A DNA stretch of 64,000 nt, from the NCBI GenBank assembly GCA_013398615.1, contig VZSR01000514.1, positions 8,427,316-8,491,315 on the forward strand, in the 5' to 3' direction. The DNA is from Brachypodius melanocephalos (Eukaryota; Chordata; Aves; Passeriformes; Pycnonotidae). Positions within the stretch are counted from its first letter, which is position 1, and every line of letters begins with the position of its first letter. Of the stretch, positions 25,901-37,760 are shown one piece after another. The notes beneath the pieces are model-generated. The model was given only the letters and a program-made list of their open reading frames with translations. It did no database searches and had not been told where the DNA came from. Position numbers and translations under genes: made by a program.

Positions 25901-26571
25901 ACAAAACAACCCCCCCAAAAAACCCCTCAAAAGATTCATGTAACACTGAGCTCTGGAAGGTGGCGCAGCATTAAACCCATGTTTTTAAAACAACAGTCAA
26001 ATATGTTCATAGATCTGACCTGCATGCTGAACAAGCAGCCAGATTCCTGCAAAGAGGGTGGTGGGTTTAAAACCTATCCATTCCCTCCTTGGATTTTTTC
26101 ATTCCCCACTGACTCCTTGGCATCTCTGTTCCAAACACCTCTGTTCTCACCCCTGTTTACAAGATCAGGTTAAAGCAGCGTGTGAAAAAACGCAGAGTTC
26201 AAGAAATGGATGGGGCTGTGTTATCCTCAAAGTGTTTTTAGGGCAGTAAATATCAGGGCTCTCCTCTCCCTCACATGTGCAGCTCAATGTACACAAGAGG
26301 AGAGCACATCTGAGAGATGAGCTTTGAGGTACAGCCTTTTATAGTATCTGCAATAATTTAATAAGCTGCAAGCTGCTCCCAGAGCACATTCATGGGAGAG
26401 AAGAGTTGTTGTTGTTTTAGCCTTTGCAGCTTTGCTAAGCTTTGAACTGAGGGTATTGGGTTGAACAGCAGTAAATGCACTGTGAGTTGCCTAATATTTT
26501 CCATTACACCATTTATATCATGTAATCTTACACCTGACATTTCTTGTTCTCATACTATATCCACTGCTTGG
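22986..26571. other. Unique non-coding sequence, moderately GC-rich
   Basis: No gene recognised. The stretch contains a short bZIP-like palindrome (23894-23908), a 13-base A run (23974-23986), and a 152-codon open frame (24587-25045, plus strand) without a known domain. The block 24090-24340 is rich in TAAT-type motifs and could be conserved non-coding DNA, but this is a guess. Confidence 0.6.
23894..23908. promoter_or_regulatory. Paired TGACGTG/CACGTCA-type half-sites (tentative)
   Basis: GACGTG (23894-23899) and CACGTC (23903-23908) form a perfect inverted pair with spacer TGT, within TGTGACGTGTGTCACGTCC. Each half resembles a CRE or UPR-type bZIP site (TGACGTG) overlapping an E-box core. 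Six-bp arms with a fixed spacer are common by chance, so only the motif content makes it noteworthy. Confidence 0.2.
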
Positions 26572-26593
26572 AAAAAAAAAAAAAAAAAAAAAA
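26572..26593. repeat. Poly-A tract, 22 bases
   Basis: A run of 22 A. It lies 106 bases upstream of a second, 38-base A tract. Neither tract is preceded by a sequence I can recognise as retroposed. Confidence 0.95.
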
Positions 26594-26698
26594 GAGAGAT
26601 GGGTCTTTTGTTGCTATTTATAACATGCCAATAGATCGTAGTGAGTTTTACCAAAAGGCGGGTTAAAGAGTAATTAAAAATCTAGTTTCTATTTATTA

Positions 26699-26699
<1 letters not shown>

Positions 26700-26737
<38 letters not shown>
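26700..26737. repeat. Poly-A tract, 38 bases
   Basis: A pure run of 38 A. The 106 bases between it and the 22-base A tract upstream are unique, and no flanking target-site duplication is evident. It could be the tail of a retroposed transcript or an expanded slippage tract. Its exact length in the assembly should be treated as unreliable. Confidence 0.95.
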
Positions 26738-26741
<4 letters not shown>

Positions 26742-28730
26742 GTATCAGGCATTCAAAACCTTCAGGATGAAATCCTCTGGAGCAGTACTGAAATAGACTT
26801 TTTTGGTTTTGTTGTTAATCTCACTTTGAAAACTCAATTTGTTCTCATGAAATAACTTCCTTATTTGCAATCTAACTTGCAAGAAAATATTTACACAACA
26901 TACACTGGCTTATTTGTCTATTAAGTGAGCCATATGGCACCAAGGCTGGCAATTTAAGTGGGAACAGACAACAAATGAATGGTGCAGAAAGCTAAACCTC
27001 AGAGAGTCACAAGGGCTGGTTCAGAGATGATCTCGAATAGACAAAAAGAACCATTTCCCACGGCATAAGAGGAGTGTTCCACAGAGGTCACTGGGGAAGG
27101 CACAGGATGATCACAGGGGTCTGTTACTCTATTGAGGTGTGCCAGTGGGCAGGGCACACCCAAAACTCTGGTGCCTGCTGTATCCATCAGCTCACTGACC
27201 TCTGCACTAACCCTGCTGGACCATCAGCCCCCTCCAGCTCTGCCCTGCAGCCATTCCATCAGCTCTGGCAACGGGAGCAGTCCCAGCAGGTTGAACACTA
27301 TCAAACACAAGGACCCAGCATTCCTGGATTCTGGCTGTGCCCATGGCAGGTGGACAAAGCAGGCTGAGGCTGGTTTGCAGGAATATGGCAAAGCTGAGCA
27401 CAAATCCTCACTTCCTGAGGATGCAAAACCTGCCTGGCTGCTCACTCTCTTGGGCTTCTCATATTTCTGATGCTGGTGAAAGGGGAGGGAAGAGTGTAAA
27501 ACAAGATTTCTCTAGCTGCCCTAATCTCTGTGATGCCCTTTTTAAGCTTTCTCCTCACATTTCTTAGTACAGACACGGCTCTCACTGCTCAGTGTGGGCA
27601 TAGATACCAACCAAGGGCATGGTTATCCTGCTTATTTCTAAATAGGGAGCAAGAGCAGGGTCAGTGGGAAAGGAAGATTCTCCTTCCAGGAGAAGGAAAG
27701 AGCATATTTGAATTTTCTCCATTTCAGCAAGGCTAGAAACAGTTAAATGGGTCACCCTACTTTGATAGGTTATCCCATTATTGAAGCTGTAAGCAGTGTT
27801 GGAACATGAAGGTTTCGGGCACAAAAATGTCCATGGTTATTTTCAGAAAACAAATGTGTTTTAAAAGGCTTGAGTCTAACACAGAGTCTGAGTGGAGGGA
27901 AATACTGGAGTGATGGGAATTTTAAAAGGCCCAAGGTGTAAGGATTTACACAGCAACCTGATTTGGAAACCAAGAAATAGGAAGATTAGTTTATTACAAG
28001 GTTCGTTTCTTTCCTGATTTCTATAGCAGAGTGTTTTTATCACGTGAAACGATAGTCAGTGCCACAGCTAGTCAAATATAACAACTGAGAGAGAGAGGGG
28101 AAATAATTCTGAAACCTTTTGAAAATGAAAGCTTTCTCCTAACTCAGGAGCCATAAATAAAATCGAGTATTTGCCCTCAGGGAAGAACTTAACACAACTG
28201 CAGCTAAAGGAATCTTTCACCAGGGCACGTCTTTGCCCTCACTGATATTGTGCCTTCTCCTCACTCTCTGCTCTTTGGGAGTCAGAGCCACTCCGCATTT
28301 AATAGCTGTGCACTGCCAAAAGTCACTCTGAAGGAGCCAATAAAACCTGGACAGGGCTGATTTCTAATGACTCCACTCCCTGAAGCAGGATTTCAGCCTG
28401 CAAGGCTTATCAGGCAGCTGCACACCCCATGGAGCCTCACACCCCTGTCCATCACTGCCCGGGGCTCTCACAGCACCACCAGCCTCTTCCTTACAGGACA
28501 GTGCAAAATGTACAGAGCTTTTTGCTGATGCAGGATTGTTCCCCCCTTTTCCACAAGAAACTATTCCAGTTGGAGGGCTTGTTTCAGGAGAGGTTCCCAG
28601 TTTATCACACCAAGAACCATTCGCAATCCAAGTGTGTTTTCCCCACCCATGTGAAAACCTGACAGAAGCCAAACAAAATCACATGTGAAGGTCACAGTTT
28701 CCCCCTTCTTCTTTCACCACGGTGAAAGTC

Positions 28731-28746
28731 TTCCTTCCTTCCTTCC
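28731..28746. repeat. (TTCC)4 microsatellite
   Basis: Four perfect TTCC units, followed by CTC. It is short and likely to be polymorphic only weakly, if at all. Confidence 0.9.
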
Positions 28747-29792
28747 CTCAAAAGCAGAACAAACCCTGGAAACAAAAGCAAATTAGAACCCTTCATGCAG
28801 TGGGGAAGGACAGTGTAATGAGTTGAATGACATCAAGAGGGCCAAAGACTTTCTATAGTAAATCTTAGATTAGCCACAAATCCGAGTGCAACAGGCCAAA
28901 ACTCCTTTTAATTCCACCTGTATAAAACCAAAGTCACTTTCCAGTGAACTCAATAGAGCTGCTCCAAATTTATTACGGTATAATTCAAAGTAGTGTGGAA
29001 AAGGAATGTATAAACAAGGTCTTATTCAGGCTGGCTTGTGACGAATGGTGACATTTTCTTCTTGGAATAAAACCTGTCAAAATCATGTAATTAAGCAAAG
29101 AATGCCTTTGCTGAACAGAATTTATTTTCAAACACCAAAAACATTCTATATGGAGTAATTCTGTGTTCTTCTTGTTTTCCAAAAGTCTCATTTCCAGCAT
29201 GACTTACATTCCCCCTTGGAAGACTTCCTGAGCTAGGCTGCCTTAACCTCAAAACAACTGAAATAATCCAAAAGTGTGTGCAGCAGTGAGGGGTTGTTGG
29301 GGCAATACTGCAGCCCTGCTTCCAGCCTGGCTCTTTCTGCAATCCTGCTCTGCCTGTGCGTTCACAGAAGGTAAATACTCTTCCAAAGGTATCACACCTT
29401 GGAGCAAGGTTAACCAAGCCTTGGATAGATGCACCTCTAGCTGTTCACAGGCTGCTCCAAAGCGTGCTCCAACTGCTTTGCAAAGAAAACAAATCACTCA
29501 GAAGCATGCTCACACTGTGCAACAGTCCAGGGAAGATTTGGGAGTTGTTTTTAAATAAAAGCTGCTAGCACAGCAGCTGCTGTTGAGGGGTGGGATTGTT
29601 CATTTTGGGTACAGCTGCCTTCTGCTGCCTCCACAGCTCTGGAGCTCTCACTGTACAGAGGACCCTGAAACTCCACAGCTCAGTCCCCCAAGTCAGCAGG
29701 ATGCCCCAGAGCCTGCAGAGAACAGCAGCTTCCATTACTTCCAATCAGCAAAATGACCCAAATCCCTCAGAAGCAGCAGAAATGAGAATCCA

Positions 29793-29793
<1 letters not shown>

Positions 29794-29837
<44 letters not shown>
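29794..29837. repeat. Poly-A tract, 44 bases
   Basis: The longest homopolymer in the window, 44 A. The upstream sequence shows no processed-pseudogene similarity that I recognise, and no target-site duplication flanks it. It creates a spurious poly-Lys or poly-Phe reading frame on the two strands. Confidence 0.95.
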
Positions 29838-29840
<3 letters not shown>

Positions 29841-32776
29841 GGCAAAACCTCCCCTTCAGTGGGAAGAGGAGGTTGCATCCCATATTCAGGTTAGGGACTG
29901 AGCTTTTCCAGAAAAAAAGTACATTCCCACAAGGCCCAGCTAGAAATGTGCCCACGATAGCATGGAAATAATAATACACCAATATTCTAATTCCAATGAC
30001 AACATTGGGAAACGCTGAGTTTGCCGAAGCTGATTCATGTGTCTGAGGGAGGGGGGGAACAAAAGGTGGTTTTGACACATCTTGTTCCTGCCTCCTGTTT
30101 TTCTCTGCTTCTTTGAATTTCAAAATGTATATGCTATAATTGGAGTTGAGTGAAAAACAGAACTTGTGTCATATGAGAAACTGACATTCTGGCATGTTTT
30201 TCCATTGAATGAGAACTAAAAAAGAAAAAAAAATTAAATTTCTCATGAAGTGACAATCCAAAAAAATCCGGTTTTGAACCTGTCCATATTGATACATTTT
30301 AAAATTTTGTTTTGAGAACACCAAAGGAATGTAACAAATTAAATCCTGCCAAAATATATCAACATTTTGTGGGAAGAATCCAAACAAACACGGAAACAAG
30401 GATTTTACCTTTCCAAAGCAAAACAAAAATGTTCCTTGGTTGCAAATATCTGTGCGATTGACACCTCTCAGTAAGACATCCTGATTTTGATGAAATTTCA
30501 TTTTCTGACAGAAAATTGTTCCATCAGAAATTTTAATGAGTTTTCTTTCAATACAAACATGTCTGTGTTACTCATGGCTACGAGAAAATGTCACTTTGCA
30601 ATATTTTGCTTGGTTAGGTGCCTCCCCATGAGGATGAGGATCTTACCCCCAGTCTGCCTTGGTTTCTCCACATTCCCCCCTCCTCATGCACAGCATGCAC
30701 ATCTATCATCTGATTAACAACATTATTTATCTTTATATAAAAACACATATTTCCTAACAAGCCAAGACATTTGTAAATAACTTACAATACTACAGCCGAG
30801 TGCTAAACATCATGATTTAGGATGAAAGAAGAAACCTTTCTGATCATTGTCCTTTAGTATTTCAAAGCCCATTTTTCATGTTTATTTGCTGTCACTGGCT
30901 ATAAGTGATTGCCTTGCTGTATTGCATTTCCTCTGCAATGGTGAGCTGTTTGCAAAAGGAATGGAGGACAAGCTGTCACATCAAAGAGAAAAGACTGAAA
31001 CCCACCAGGAGGTGAAGCAGGGGTTTATTGTCTTTTGCCCTGGGTTTTGACAGTTAATTAGCTCCCATCCAATTTATGCTTGTGTGGCAGCTACTCCAGG
31101 GTCACCAGCAACAGCTCCAAGGTGAGGCCAACGCAAAGGAGACGAGACAGGAAAACTTGTGACCGAGCCCCAGCCGAGCAAAGGGCTTCATCCCTCACCC
31201 CCAGCCACCACTGATGGACTCCATCCCTAATGAAGCCTTTGACTCGTTTATTTTTCCCCCTCATCACACCAGAAGACTCTTTCAACAGCTTGGAGCTCTG
31301 AGGAATTGCCAGAGTGGCTGCTAAATTAAGCAGTCAGAGTGGCAGCATCTATGGAAAAACGCTGCCCCTTCAACTTTCTTTGGGTCAGCTGCCTCGGGCA
31401 GAGGAAGAGGAGGAAGATGGCAATGAGGAGGTGGTGATGAAGGGCTTCACTGAGGTGATCCACAGGGCTGGACTTCACTGCCTGCTCTTCAGGGCCTTTC
31501 AGGACCTCACCCACATCTTCTGGTACCCAAAGAGTTTTCAAGGCTTGGCAAAGCAAATGTTCTTCCCCCTCTTATTACCTGTTGCTCTCTCTGCTGCTCT
31601 GGTGGGTTTTGCAATCTGCACAGGTTTTACCTCCTCTGCCAGTTTGAAGCACCAAGTGCAGGTAGAAAACAGAGCCCAAGGTGTTGTCCTGGGGCAGGAG
31701 CACAAAAGTAGGATTTTCATATCATGGGATAAACTTTTGATTAAATCATTTGTCTCAGCTGCAATAAATGCTGGAGGAGTGTTGCCCTGCTTGATGCCTA
31801 GTGAAAAGCAGCAAGGTTTCACCTCTGAAAAAAGGCTCTGGATCAATTTAGAGATGAGGTGGATGTCTCAGGGGAATATGACAGACAGTAGCACCAGAAA
31901 AAGAATTGGAAATGAGATGCAAATTCACTTTATATTAAACACCCACTGAATAGGAATTTCTAGACATAACTGAACCAGTCAAGGCTTGGACTGGAGAGCC
32001 AGCCTTGAATACTACAGAGCTCCTTGGCAATGTTCAAGATGTGCCCCATTTCCAAATGAAATCTTCATACCTTGTAGAAAGCACCTGCTGCCTCAAAAAA
32101 ATAGTTTCTTTTTCAGAATTACCTGCTCAGACTTTACCCAAGCAGAGCGAGGCAGTTTCTGGGCACACATGAAGCATCTTTCCTGCAGAGAGACTCCCAA
32201 AGAGTCAGCCTCATTTAGCCACATTAAATATGGAAAGCACTGCACTAAAAGAGCACTGGCACAATATTCAGCTTCCTATCTCAATATCCCAGCTTCCCTG
32301 CAGCTGGATCCTGATGAGATCCAAGGGCTGGATCAGGGCTTCCCATTCCATGCTGCCATGGTGGGATGCTGGATGTGCATCCCATAAACGATGCCACAGT
32401 CCTTTGTGTTCTCTTTGTGAAAGACATTGAAAAGTCACCAGTAAATTGAAAGTCTGAAGCACACAGCTATCCAATTTTCTATATTAAAGCCACTTCTGGA
32501 GAAATCTTTCCTAAGTGAGTCAGTCAATTACAGGAACCACCCCAAACAGCCCCCTACTCACAAAAGCTGGAGCAGACTGGGATTTAAGCACTAGTGAGAT
32601 GCAGCAGCATGCTCACATGAATCACCTGCAGGAACTGAGCTTGGGTCTCACTCTGAGAGATTCCAGCTGAGCATGAAGAGCCAACCCCCAAACAGTGGGC
32701 CAGCAACAGAGGAGAGCCAACACCTTGCCCAAACCCACATGGAAGTACCAATAGGGTCACCCTCTCAAATCACTGG

Positions 32777-32965
32777 GTCACAGAGTTCAGAATTATTTGA
32801 GTTGGAAGGGACCTCAAAGTTCATCTATTCCAAAACCCCTGCCATGGACAGGGACTGCCACCACCCCACTGTGCTGCTCACAGACTCATCCAACCCAGCC
32901 TTGAACAATTCCAGGAGTTCAAAGCACAAATGCCTCTTTCCTCTGATGACAAGGAGCTGAGACCC
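32777..32965 (-). mobile_element. CR1 LINE fragment, 3' end
   Basis: On the plus strand this begins with a degenerate tail, TCACAGAGTTCAGAATTATT, then GAGTTGGAAGGGACCTCAAA. The CCCCTGCCATGGACAGGGAC segment and the ATCCAACCCAGCCTTGAACA segment follow. These blocks, in this order, are the reverse complement of the CR1 3' untranslated end, so the element is on the minus strand with its 3' end at the left. It is truncated at the 5' side and diverged, hence old and inactive. The right boundary is approximate. Confidence 0.88.
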
Positions 32966-33067
32966 ACCTCTTGTGAACACCTACAGCTAGGTGTGATGAT
33001 TCTACCCCTGCAGCCCACTCCTAACACCATCTGAAACACCCTTCCACTCTGCAAACTGCTATCTTAA

Positions 33068-33333
33068 CGAAGGATGGGAGTGAGTGCAGCCTGTATGAAA
33101 GTGGTCTCACGAGACGCACGCAGCAAACTAAACAACAGACTAAACTCAGTGCGTGGGCTCGTGGCTTTGTGTTTCTCTCAGCTGTGAGTCATTGTGTGGG
33201 GTAAGAAAACTGCCTTCCTCCCCCAAAATATCATGGAAAGTAAGCAATGCCTCACGTTACAGCCCGAGAGGCTCTGCACAGCAGGGCCAGGACTGTGTTG
33301 CTCACAGGGAGCGTTGAAGACTCGGCAACATCG
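33068..33333. promoter_or_regulatory. CpG-retaining patch with AP-1 motif, possible regulatory element
   Basis: Twelve CpGs occur within 266 bases (33068, 33110, 33115, 33119, 33152, 33160, 33254, 33265, 33312, 33323, 33332 and neighbours), against a CpG-poor background. A consensus AP-1 site, TGAGTCA, is at about 33185-33191. The patch begins just beyond a CR1 fragment but does not resemble CR1. It may be an active or conserved regulatory element, although CpGs retained in a young unidentified repeat would look the same. Confidence 0.25.
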
Positions 33334-34270
33334 CAGCCAGATCTGTCAGTGATGCTTCACACAGGCCACTGAGCAACCAGCAGAGGAAAATCATCTCAGC
33401 CAGTCCTGATCCAGCAAGGTTCAGATAAGAAATAGGATAAAGACCCTTTCAATTCAAGGTCACTTACCTCCTTTCTCTTCCTTGAAAGCTTCTTTCCAAT
33501 CTCCTCCCTTGCAGCTCAGATCCTTCCCCTGGGGTGATGTGATGTGAGACTGCTGCCTGGGAAGGCTGCCAGCTGGACAAGGCAGGCAAGCACCTCTGCA
33601 GATGAGCAATGGGTCCAAGCAAGCCTTTCCTCAGCACAAATTTGGAAGTTCGAGAGTTGGAGCACGCACGCTAAACACTTCCCAGATTTAGCAAATTTGC
33701 ATTGGCAAAGGTTCAGTGATTCAGCCCAGGACTCCTCACCCTCACACACAGGCACATGAGGTACCCTGGTGTGTGATACCTGAGCATGTCCCAGTGAAGC
33801 ACCAGGACCTGCTGCACTGCTCTCACTCAGGCACTGAAACAATTTTACAGCAGGAGCATTAAAAAAAATTAGGTACTGAATAGTCAAACGGAAGGCAACT
33901 CAGAAACCCTGAATATGATTCTTTGGCTTCAATCAGGAGATGGTTTTCACCTGCAGGTGCTTGTCTCCATCGAGGAAAACAAGTTCCTTCATCCCTGCTC
34001 CAGGATGTAATGCATAAACAGGAAGAGGCAGCCACCAGGGAGAGGTAAGAAATACACACATATGCAGATTGACAGCAGTTTTCTGCACGTTACTGCATAA
34101 AAACTATTGTCCACTTTGGGACAGTGACCAGGGCTGCAAAACATGGCCCTTGTGTGCCCTCAATGAACCAGCAGATAATAATGCAGTGCAAGGAGTCAGG
34201 AAGCCCCAGATGCCATGGGCAAGGCAGGTGCCAGGCTCTGCTGGAGAGAGTCCCAATCACACAATGCAGG

Positions 34271-34342
34271 AGAAGGACTGAGTCTTGTCCAAGGTCTTGC
34301 AAGACCAGCCAGGATGGGCTTTGTACCCACACCAGGCTTCTT
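34271..34342 (+). mobile_element. Possible MIR (tRNA-derived SINE) remnant
   Basis: The order of blocks resembles the 3' half of MIR, an ancient amniote SINE. CTTGTCCAAGGTC corresponds to the consensus CTTGCCCAAGGTC. Then come a CAG-containing segment, GATGGGCTTTGTACCCA (against a GGGATTTGAACCCA core), and a closing GGCTTCT. Several positions differ, as expected for an element of that age. Only about 70 bases are alignable by eye, so chance similarity is possible. Confidence 0.35.
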
Positions 34343-35170
34343 CTTAGATGTTTTTGGTACTAAATTCCCCCAGCTCATACCTGTGAGAAGCACCAAACAC
34401 TCCCCCACTGTCCCTCACTGAGGATTATCAGCATTTTTTAGGTTTACAGAGGCTGCCTGGGCAGAGAAGAAGCTTGAGACTGATCACAGCACTTAGTCAC
34501 CCTCTTCCCTAAAAGGCTTTTTGAAATATCTGCTGCTGTTTGAAGAACCTGAATACACAGCATAGGCAGGACCCCAGCACATAATGAACTGCCCTAAATG
34601 TCTCTTTGCCTCTGGGAAAAACACAGTGAGGCTTTTGAGAATGAATTATACAAGGTAAAACTTCTAAAGGAAGATCAATAGTTGGACATCCTTTCCCTTA
34701 CAAGACCATACTGACATTTTTGACATGTGCCTGTGTATCTTTTGTCAATGGAGCTGTAAGTGAGACTCATGAGAGAGGGTTGAGGGTGGTTTTGTGCTAC
34801 TCTCAACCTCATATTTTTATGAACATTGCTTTTCATTTCTGACTGCACTGCAAACCCATTATGGATAAGGAAAGCAGCCCTAAAACACAATTAAGAGATG
34901 GAGTCATGAGGTTGTAGCCTTGCAGCTATGAAGCAATGACCTCAGCAGAAGGAATAGATAGAAGATACACTAATCCCTATTAAAGGGGGAAGCTGGCAAA
35001 TAATGCTTTTTAAATCACTTACATCTGCAGCACACTGAGCCCAGGGTGCACGAGGCTGGAGGAGAGCTGGGGCAGCCTTGCCAATGGATTTCTCTGCTCT
35101 CTGGGGCTCAGGAGGCACCCTGCCAGCAGAGCCACTGGAGAGCTGGATGAGCCCTGCGTGTCTAAACAAG

Positions 35171-35183
35171 CACACACACACAC
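35171..35183. repeat. (CA)n microsatellite, short
   Basis: Six and a half CA units. Too short to be highly polymorphic. Confidence 0.9.
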
Positions 35184-35872
35184 GGAGTGTTTGGTCTCAT
35201 CACCCAGGGACTGGAGGGGCTTTCTGCTGGGGGCCTCCCTGCTGGCACAGAGCAGCCTGCTCCTCACACACCAGGCACAGCTTTGTGTTCAGGCTGGCAC
35301 AGCTCCAAAGAGATGCTTTATTGAAAAGGGTTTTTTTTTTCTCCCCAAGCTTTTACTCCCACCCATGTCTTTAGTGCCTTCTTAGTGCTACAGGGGAGCT
35401 CAGGGCCCCCCAGCAGTTCTCAAGACCCCTCTGCACACAAGTTACAACACCAGATCATCGAGGGCACTTTTCTGGCAGGTTCTTCTCCCTCCCCTCACCC
35501 AGTTTCGAAGCTTTCAAAGTGGAAAGCTTTTGGCTTGAGTGGTCAAAAAACAATGCAAGCTGAAGGAGGAAGAGATGTCAGAGGAGGAGCAGCAGAGCAG
35601 GGCAAAGTCTCTGCTCACCACAGGTCTGCTGGCAGCCTGGGATTGTGAGGCACAGCTGGGAGCAGAAGTGCCACTGCACAATCACTCAAAGCAGCAGTGT
35701 TTCTTTTAGAGGCATTCAGATGCCTGGGCATCCCACCGAGTCTCCAAGTAAATAATATTTGATTGTGACAAGTACCTAGCATGCTTCTGAATGCAGCAAG
35801 AAAATAATGCACTGACGTGATGAAAATATTAGAGAGGCACAAGCCAATCCTACTCATCCTATGAAAAACAAA

Positions 35873-36007
35873 NNNNNNNNNNNNNNNNNNNNNNNNNNNN
35901 NNNNNNNNNNNNNNNNNNNNNNNNNNNNNNNNNNNNNNNNNNNNNNNNNNNNNNNNNNNNNNNNNNNNNNNNNNNNNNNNNNNNNNNNNNNNNNNNNNNN
36001 NNNNNNN
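35873..36007. other. Assembly gap (135 N)
   Basis: A continuous run of N separates two stretches of unique sequence. The 135-base length is not a round placeholder, so it may be an estimated size. Open frames that run through it are meaningless. The flanks show no repeat that would explain the break. Confidence 0.99.
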
Positions 36008-36810
36008 TTAGCAATCATAAAAAGCACTTTTTCTGGCAAGGCTCAAGCTACCTGCAGAGAATTCACTTTCCTTTTCTTCTGACAAGAAGCTCAAGGAATA
36101 AAAATGGCACCCATCCCTCTTTCCTCTGTATGCTCCGTTCTGCTCCATATGGTGCTGCCTGATAGTAAATGAGAAATTAAAAACATTAGCACCAGCCTCT
36201 GCCCTCTCCTCCCCCACTGCTTTCTCCCTGCAGTGGCTGCACAAAATCTGCTGGCCTGAGCTGGAGACAAAACCATTTAACTGCTGAGCTCTGGAGTCAC
36301 ATATGAGCTCTCTCTTGACTGCCTGGTTCATAGATGCCAGCTTTGCCAGGCACTGACTGTCCTTCTGAATTATTTCATCTTGGAAATTAATACTTTTGAC
36401 AGGCTGAAACTCTCCCCATGGATTATTTCTTTATTTATTTAAAACTGAAAATAAAGATACAGAGACAATTATAAATTAAAACTAAAACCTTTGAGTGTGA
36501 GACAGGCAGCAGTAAGCTGTAACATTATAGCCCAGTCCTTCAAAACCTGAATTTGACATCTTCCTATTCAAAGAAAAAATCAGAGCTAAATTTTCCCAGT
36601 AAATTCTAGTCATAATCTGCAACTGCCACTTTACTTGGTTTCAGATCCCTTCAAAATCATCTCCAGCATGTGCAGTGTGCAGTCATTTCCTTCACAGAAA
36701 TATTGTAAAACATCATGCAAATATAATATTTTTTTAAAAATAATACTTGGGAGCAATTGACTGAAAAGCCCAAGAATTGGGGGAAGTAGTCAGCAGGCAC
36801 TGAATGGGGG

Positions 36811-36839
36811 TTATTATTATTATTGTTATTATTATTATT
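36811..36839. repeat. (TTA)n microsatellite
   Basis: About 29 bases of TTA repeats, interrupted once by a G near 36825. A related TTTTATTATT follows after a short GGG break. Confidence 0.92.
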
Positions 36840-37744
36840 TGGGTTTTTATTATTCCTGTAGCACCCAGGGTGGAGGCAGGAGCAGGTACCAGGTGGCTTG
36901 GAGGGGTCGAGGCCAAACAGAGGGAGAGGAGGTCACAGTGAAATGGGCACGGTGAATGTGACAAATCACTCATCACCACGTGCAAACACATGATCTCTAT
37001 AGATCAGCCTCACAGCAGAGCCATCACAGCCTTTTGGAAAGGTTGGAGTGCTGAGGGTAATTAAACTTTGTTATCAGGGCACCTCCTTGACCTTCCTGGC
37101 CCAGGAGCTTGGGGAGATAGAGACCCTGTCCATCACAAAAGCTGCACCATGTTTTCAACAAGAGCTTTCGAGAAACAAAGACCTGGAGAAATGTGCAAAG
37201 GAAAGAGTTTACAACAGAATGCAATTTTTCATCCATCCTGTGAGAAGAAGCTTGCTTCAAATTTAAAAATAATTAAAAAAAAAAAAACCCAAACAAACCC
37301 ACTGATAACTGCCAAAACTGCCTCCGATTTCTTAACTGCCACATCAACAAAATCTATGCCTACAATTCACTTTGCACACTTCAGCCCAGCACAAGCCAAG
37401 TGCAGGGGAAACTCTCTCCTAAAAAGAGACACTGGCTTTATAACTGAGCAAAACCAGTAAAATCTGAGCAATCACTGCTCTTCCCATTCCACTCCCTCCT
37501 ACAGCAGCCATGGCAGATATTTCCCATGAAAGGATCGTGGAGAACAAGATGCATGGAGCATGCAAACTGGGGAATAAAAGAGGTGACAGTAGCAGGGAAA
37601 TAGAGAGAAGAAATTTATGGGTAAAAGTGAGAAGCAGCCTGAAAGTGGAAATGGAAAAATCCATGCTGAGCGTGCAGGAGCTCTAATCAATGCAGAGAAT
37701 TACAAGGCAAATCATCTACCTGGAGAACCTGACTAGATATGCAC

Positions 37745-37760
37745 AAAAAAAAAAAAAAAA
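37745..37760. repeat. Poly-A tract, 16 bases
   Basis: A pure A run in unique sequence, with no associated retroelement visible. Confidence 0.95.

Larger units (their letters stand above)
26738..32776. other. Unique non-coding sequence
   Basis: No gene is supported. It contains a TTCC tetranucleotide run, a 44-base A tract, and the second-longest open frame of the window (31314-31949, plus strand, 211 codons). That frame has an acidic Glu cluster near residue 30 and no recognised domain. The 30960-31310 block was considered as a possible LTR but shows no matching termini. Confidence 0.6.
33334..35872. other. Unique non-coding sequence up to the assembly gap
   Basis: No gene is recognised. 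A possible MIR remnant lies at 34271-34342, a CA microsatellite at 35171-35183, and a 10-base T run at 35331-35340. Open frames are at most 123 codons and overlap in several frames. Confidence 0.6.

Noticed and set aside
29590..30123. Open frames containing poly-Lys (plus) or poly-Phe (minus)
   Set aside because: They arise from translating the 44-base A tract.
30886..30909. Translation reading LLSLAISD, like the second transmembrane helix of rhodopsin-type GPCRs
   Set aside because: No TM1 motif upstream and no DRY or later helices downstream in any frame, and the residues after the Asp do not continue a helix pattern. The frame also begins without an ATG. Coincidence is more likely than a receptor fragment.
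30960..31310. Possible long terminal repeat
   Set aside because: No TG...CA termini, target duplication, TATA/polyA arrangement or second copy could be found.
31314..31949. 211-codon plus-strand open frame with a Glu cluster
   Set aside because: Its length is close to the longest expected by chance in 64 kb over six frames, it has no known domain, and no codon periodicity or splice context is evident.
35854..36082. Open frames running through the N gap
   Set aside because: They are made of unknown residues and are artefacts of the gap.
37048..37266. 72-codon frame that reads smoothly and begins close to a possible exon-like segment
   Set aside because: No family recognised, and it is too short to exceed chance. 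No acceptor/donor pair clearly delimits it.
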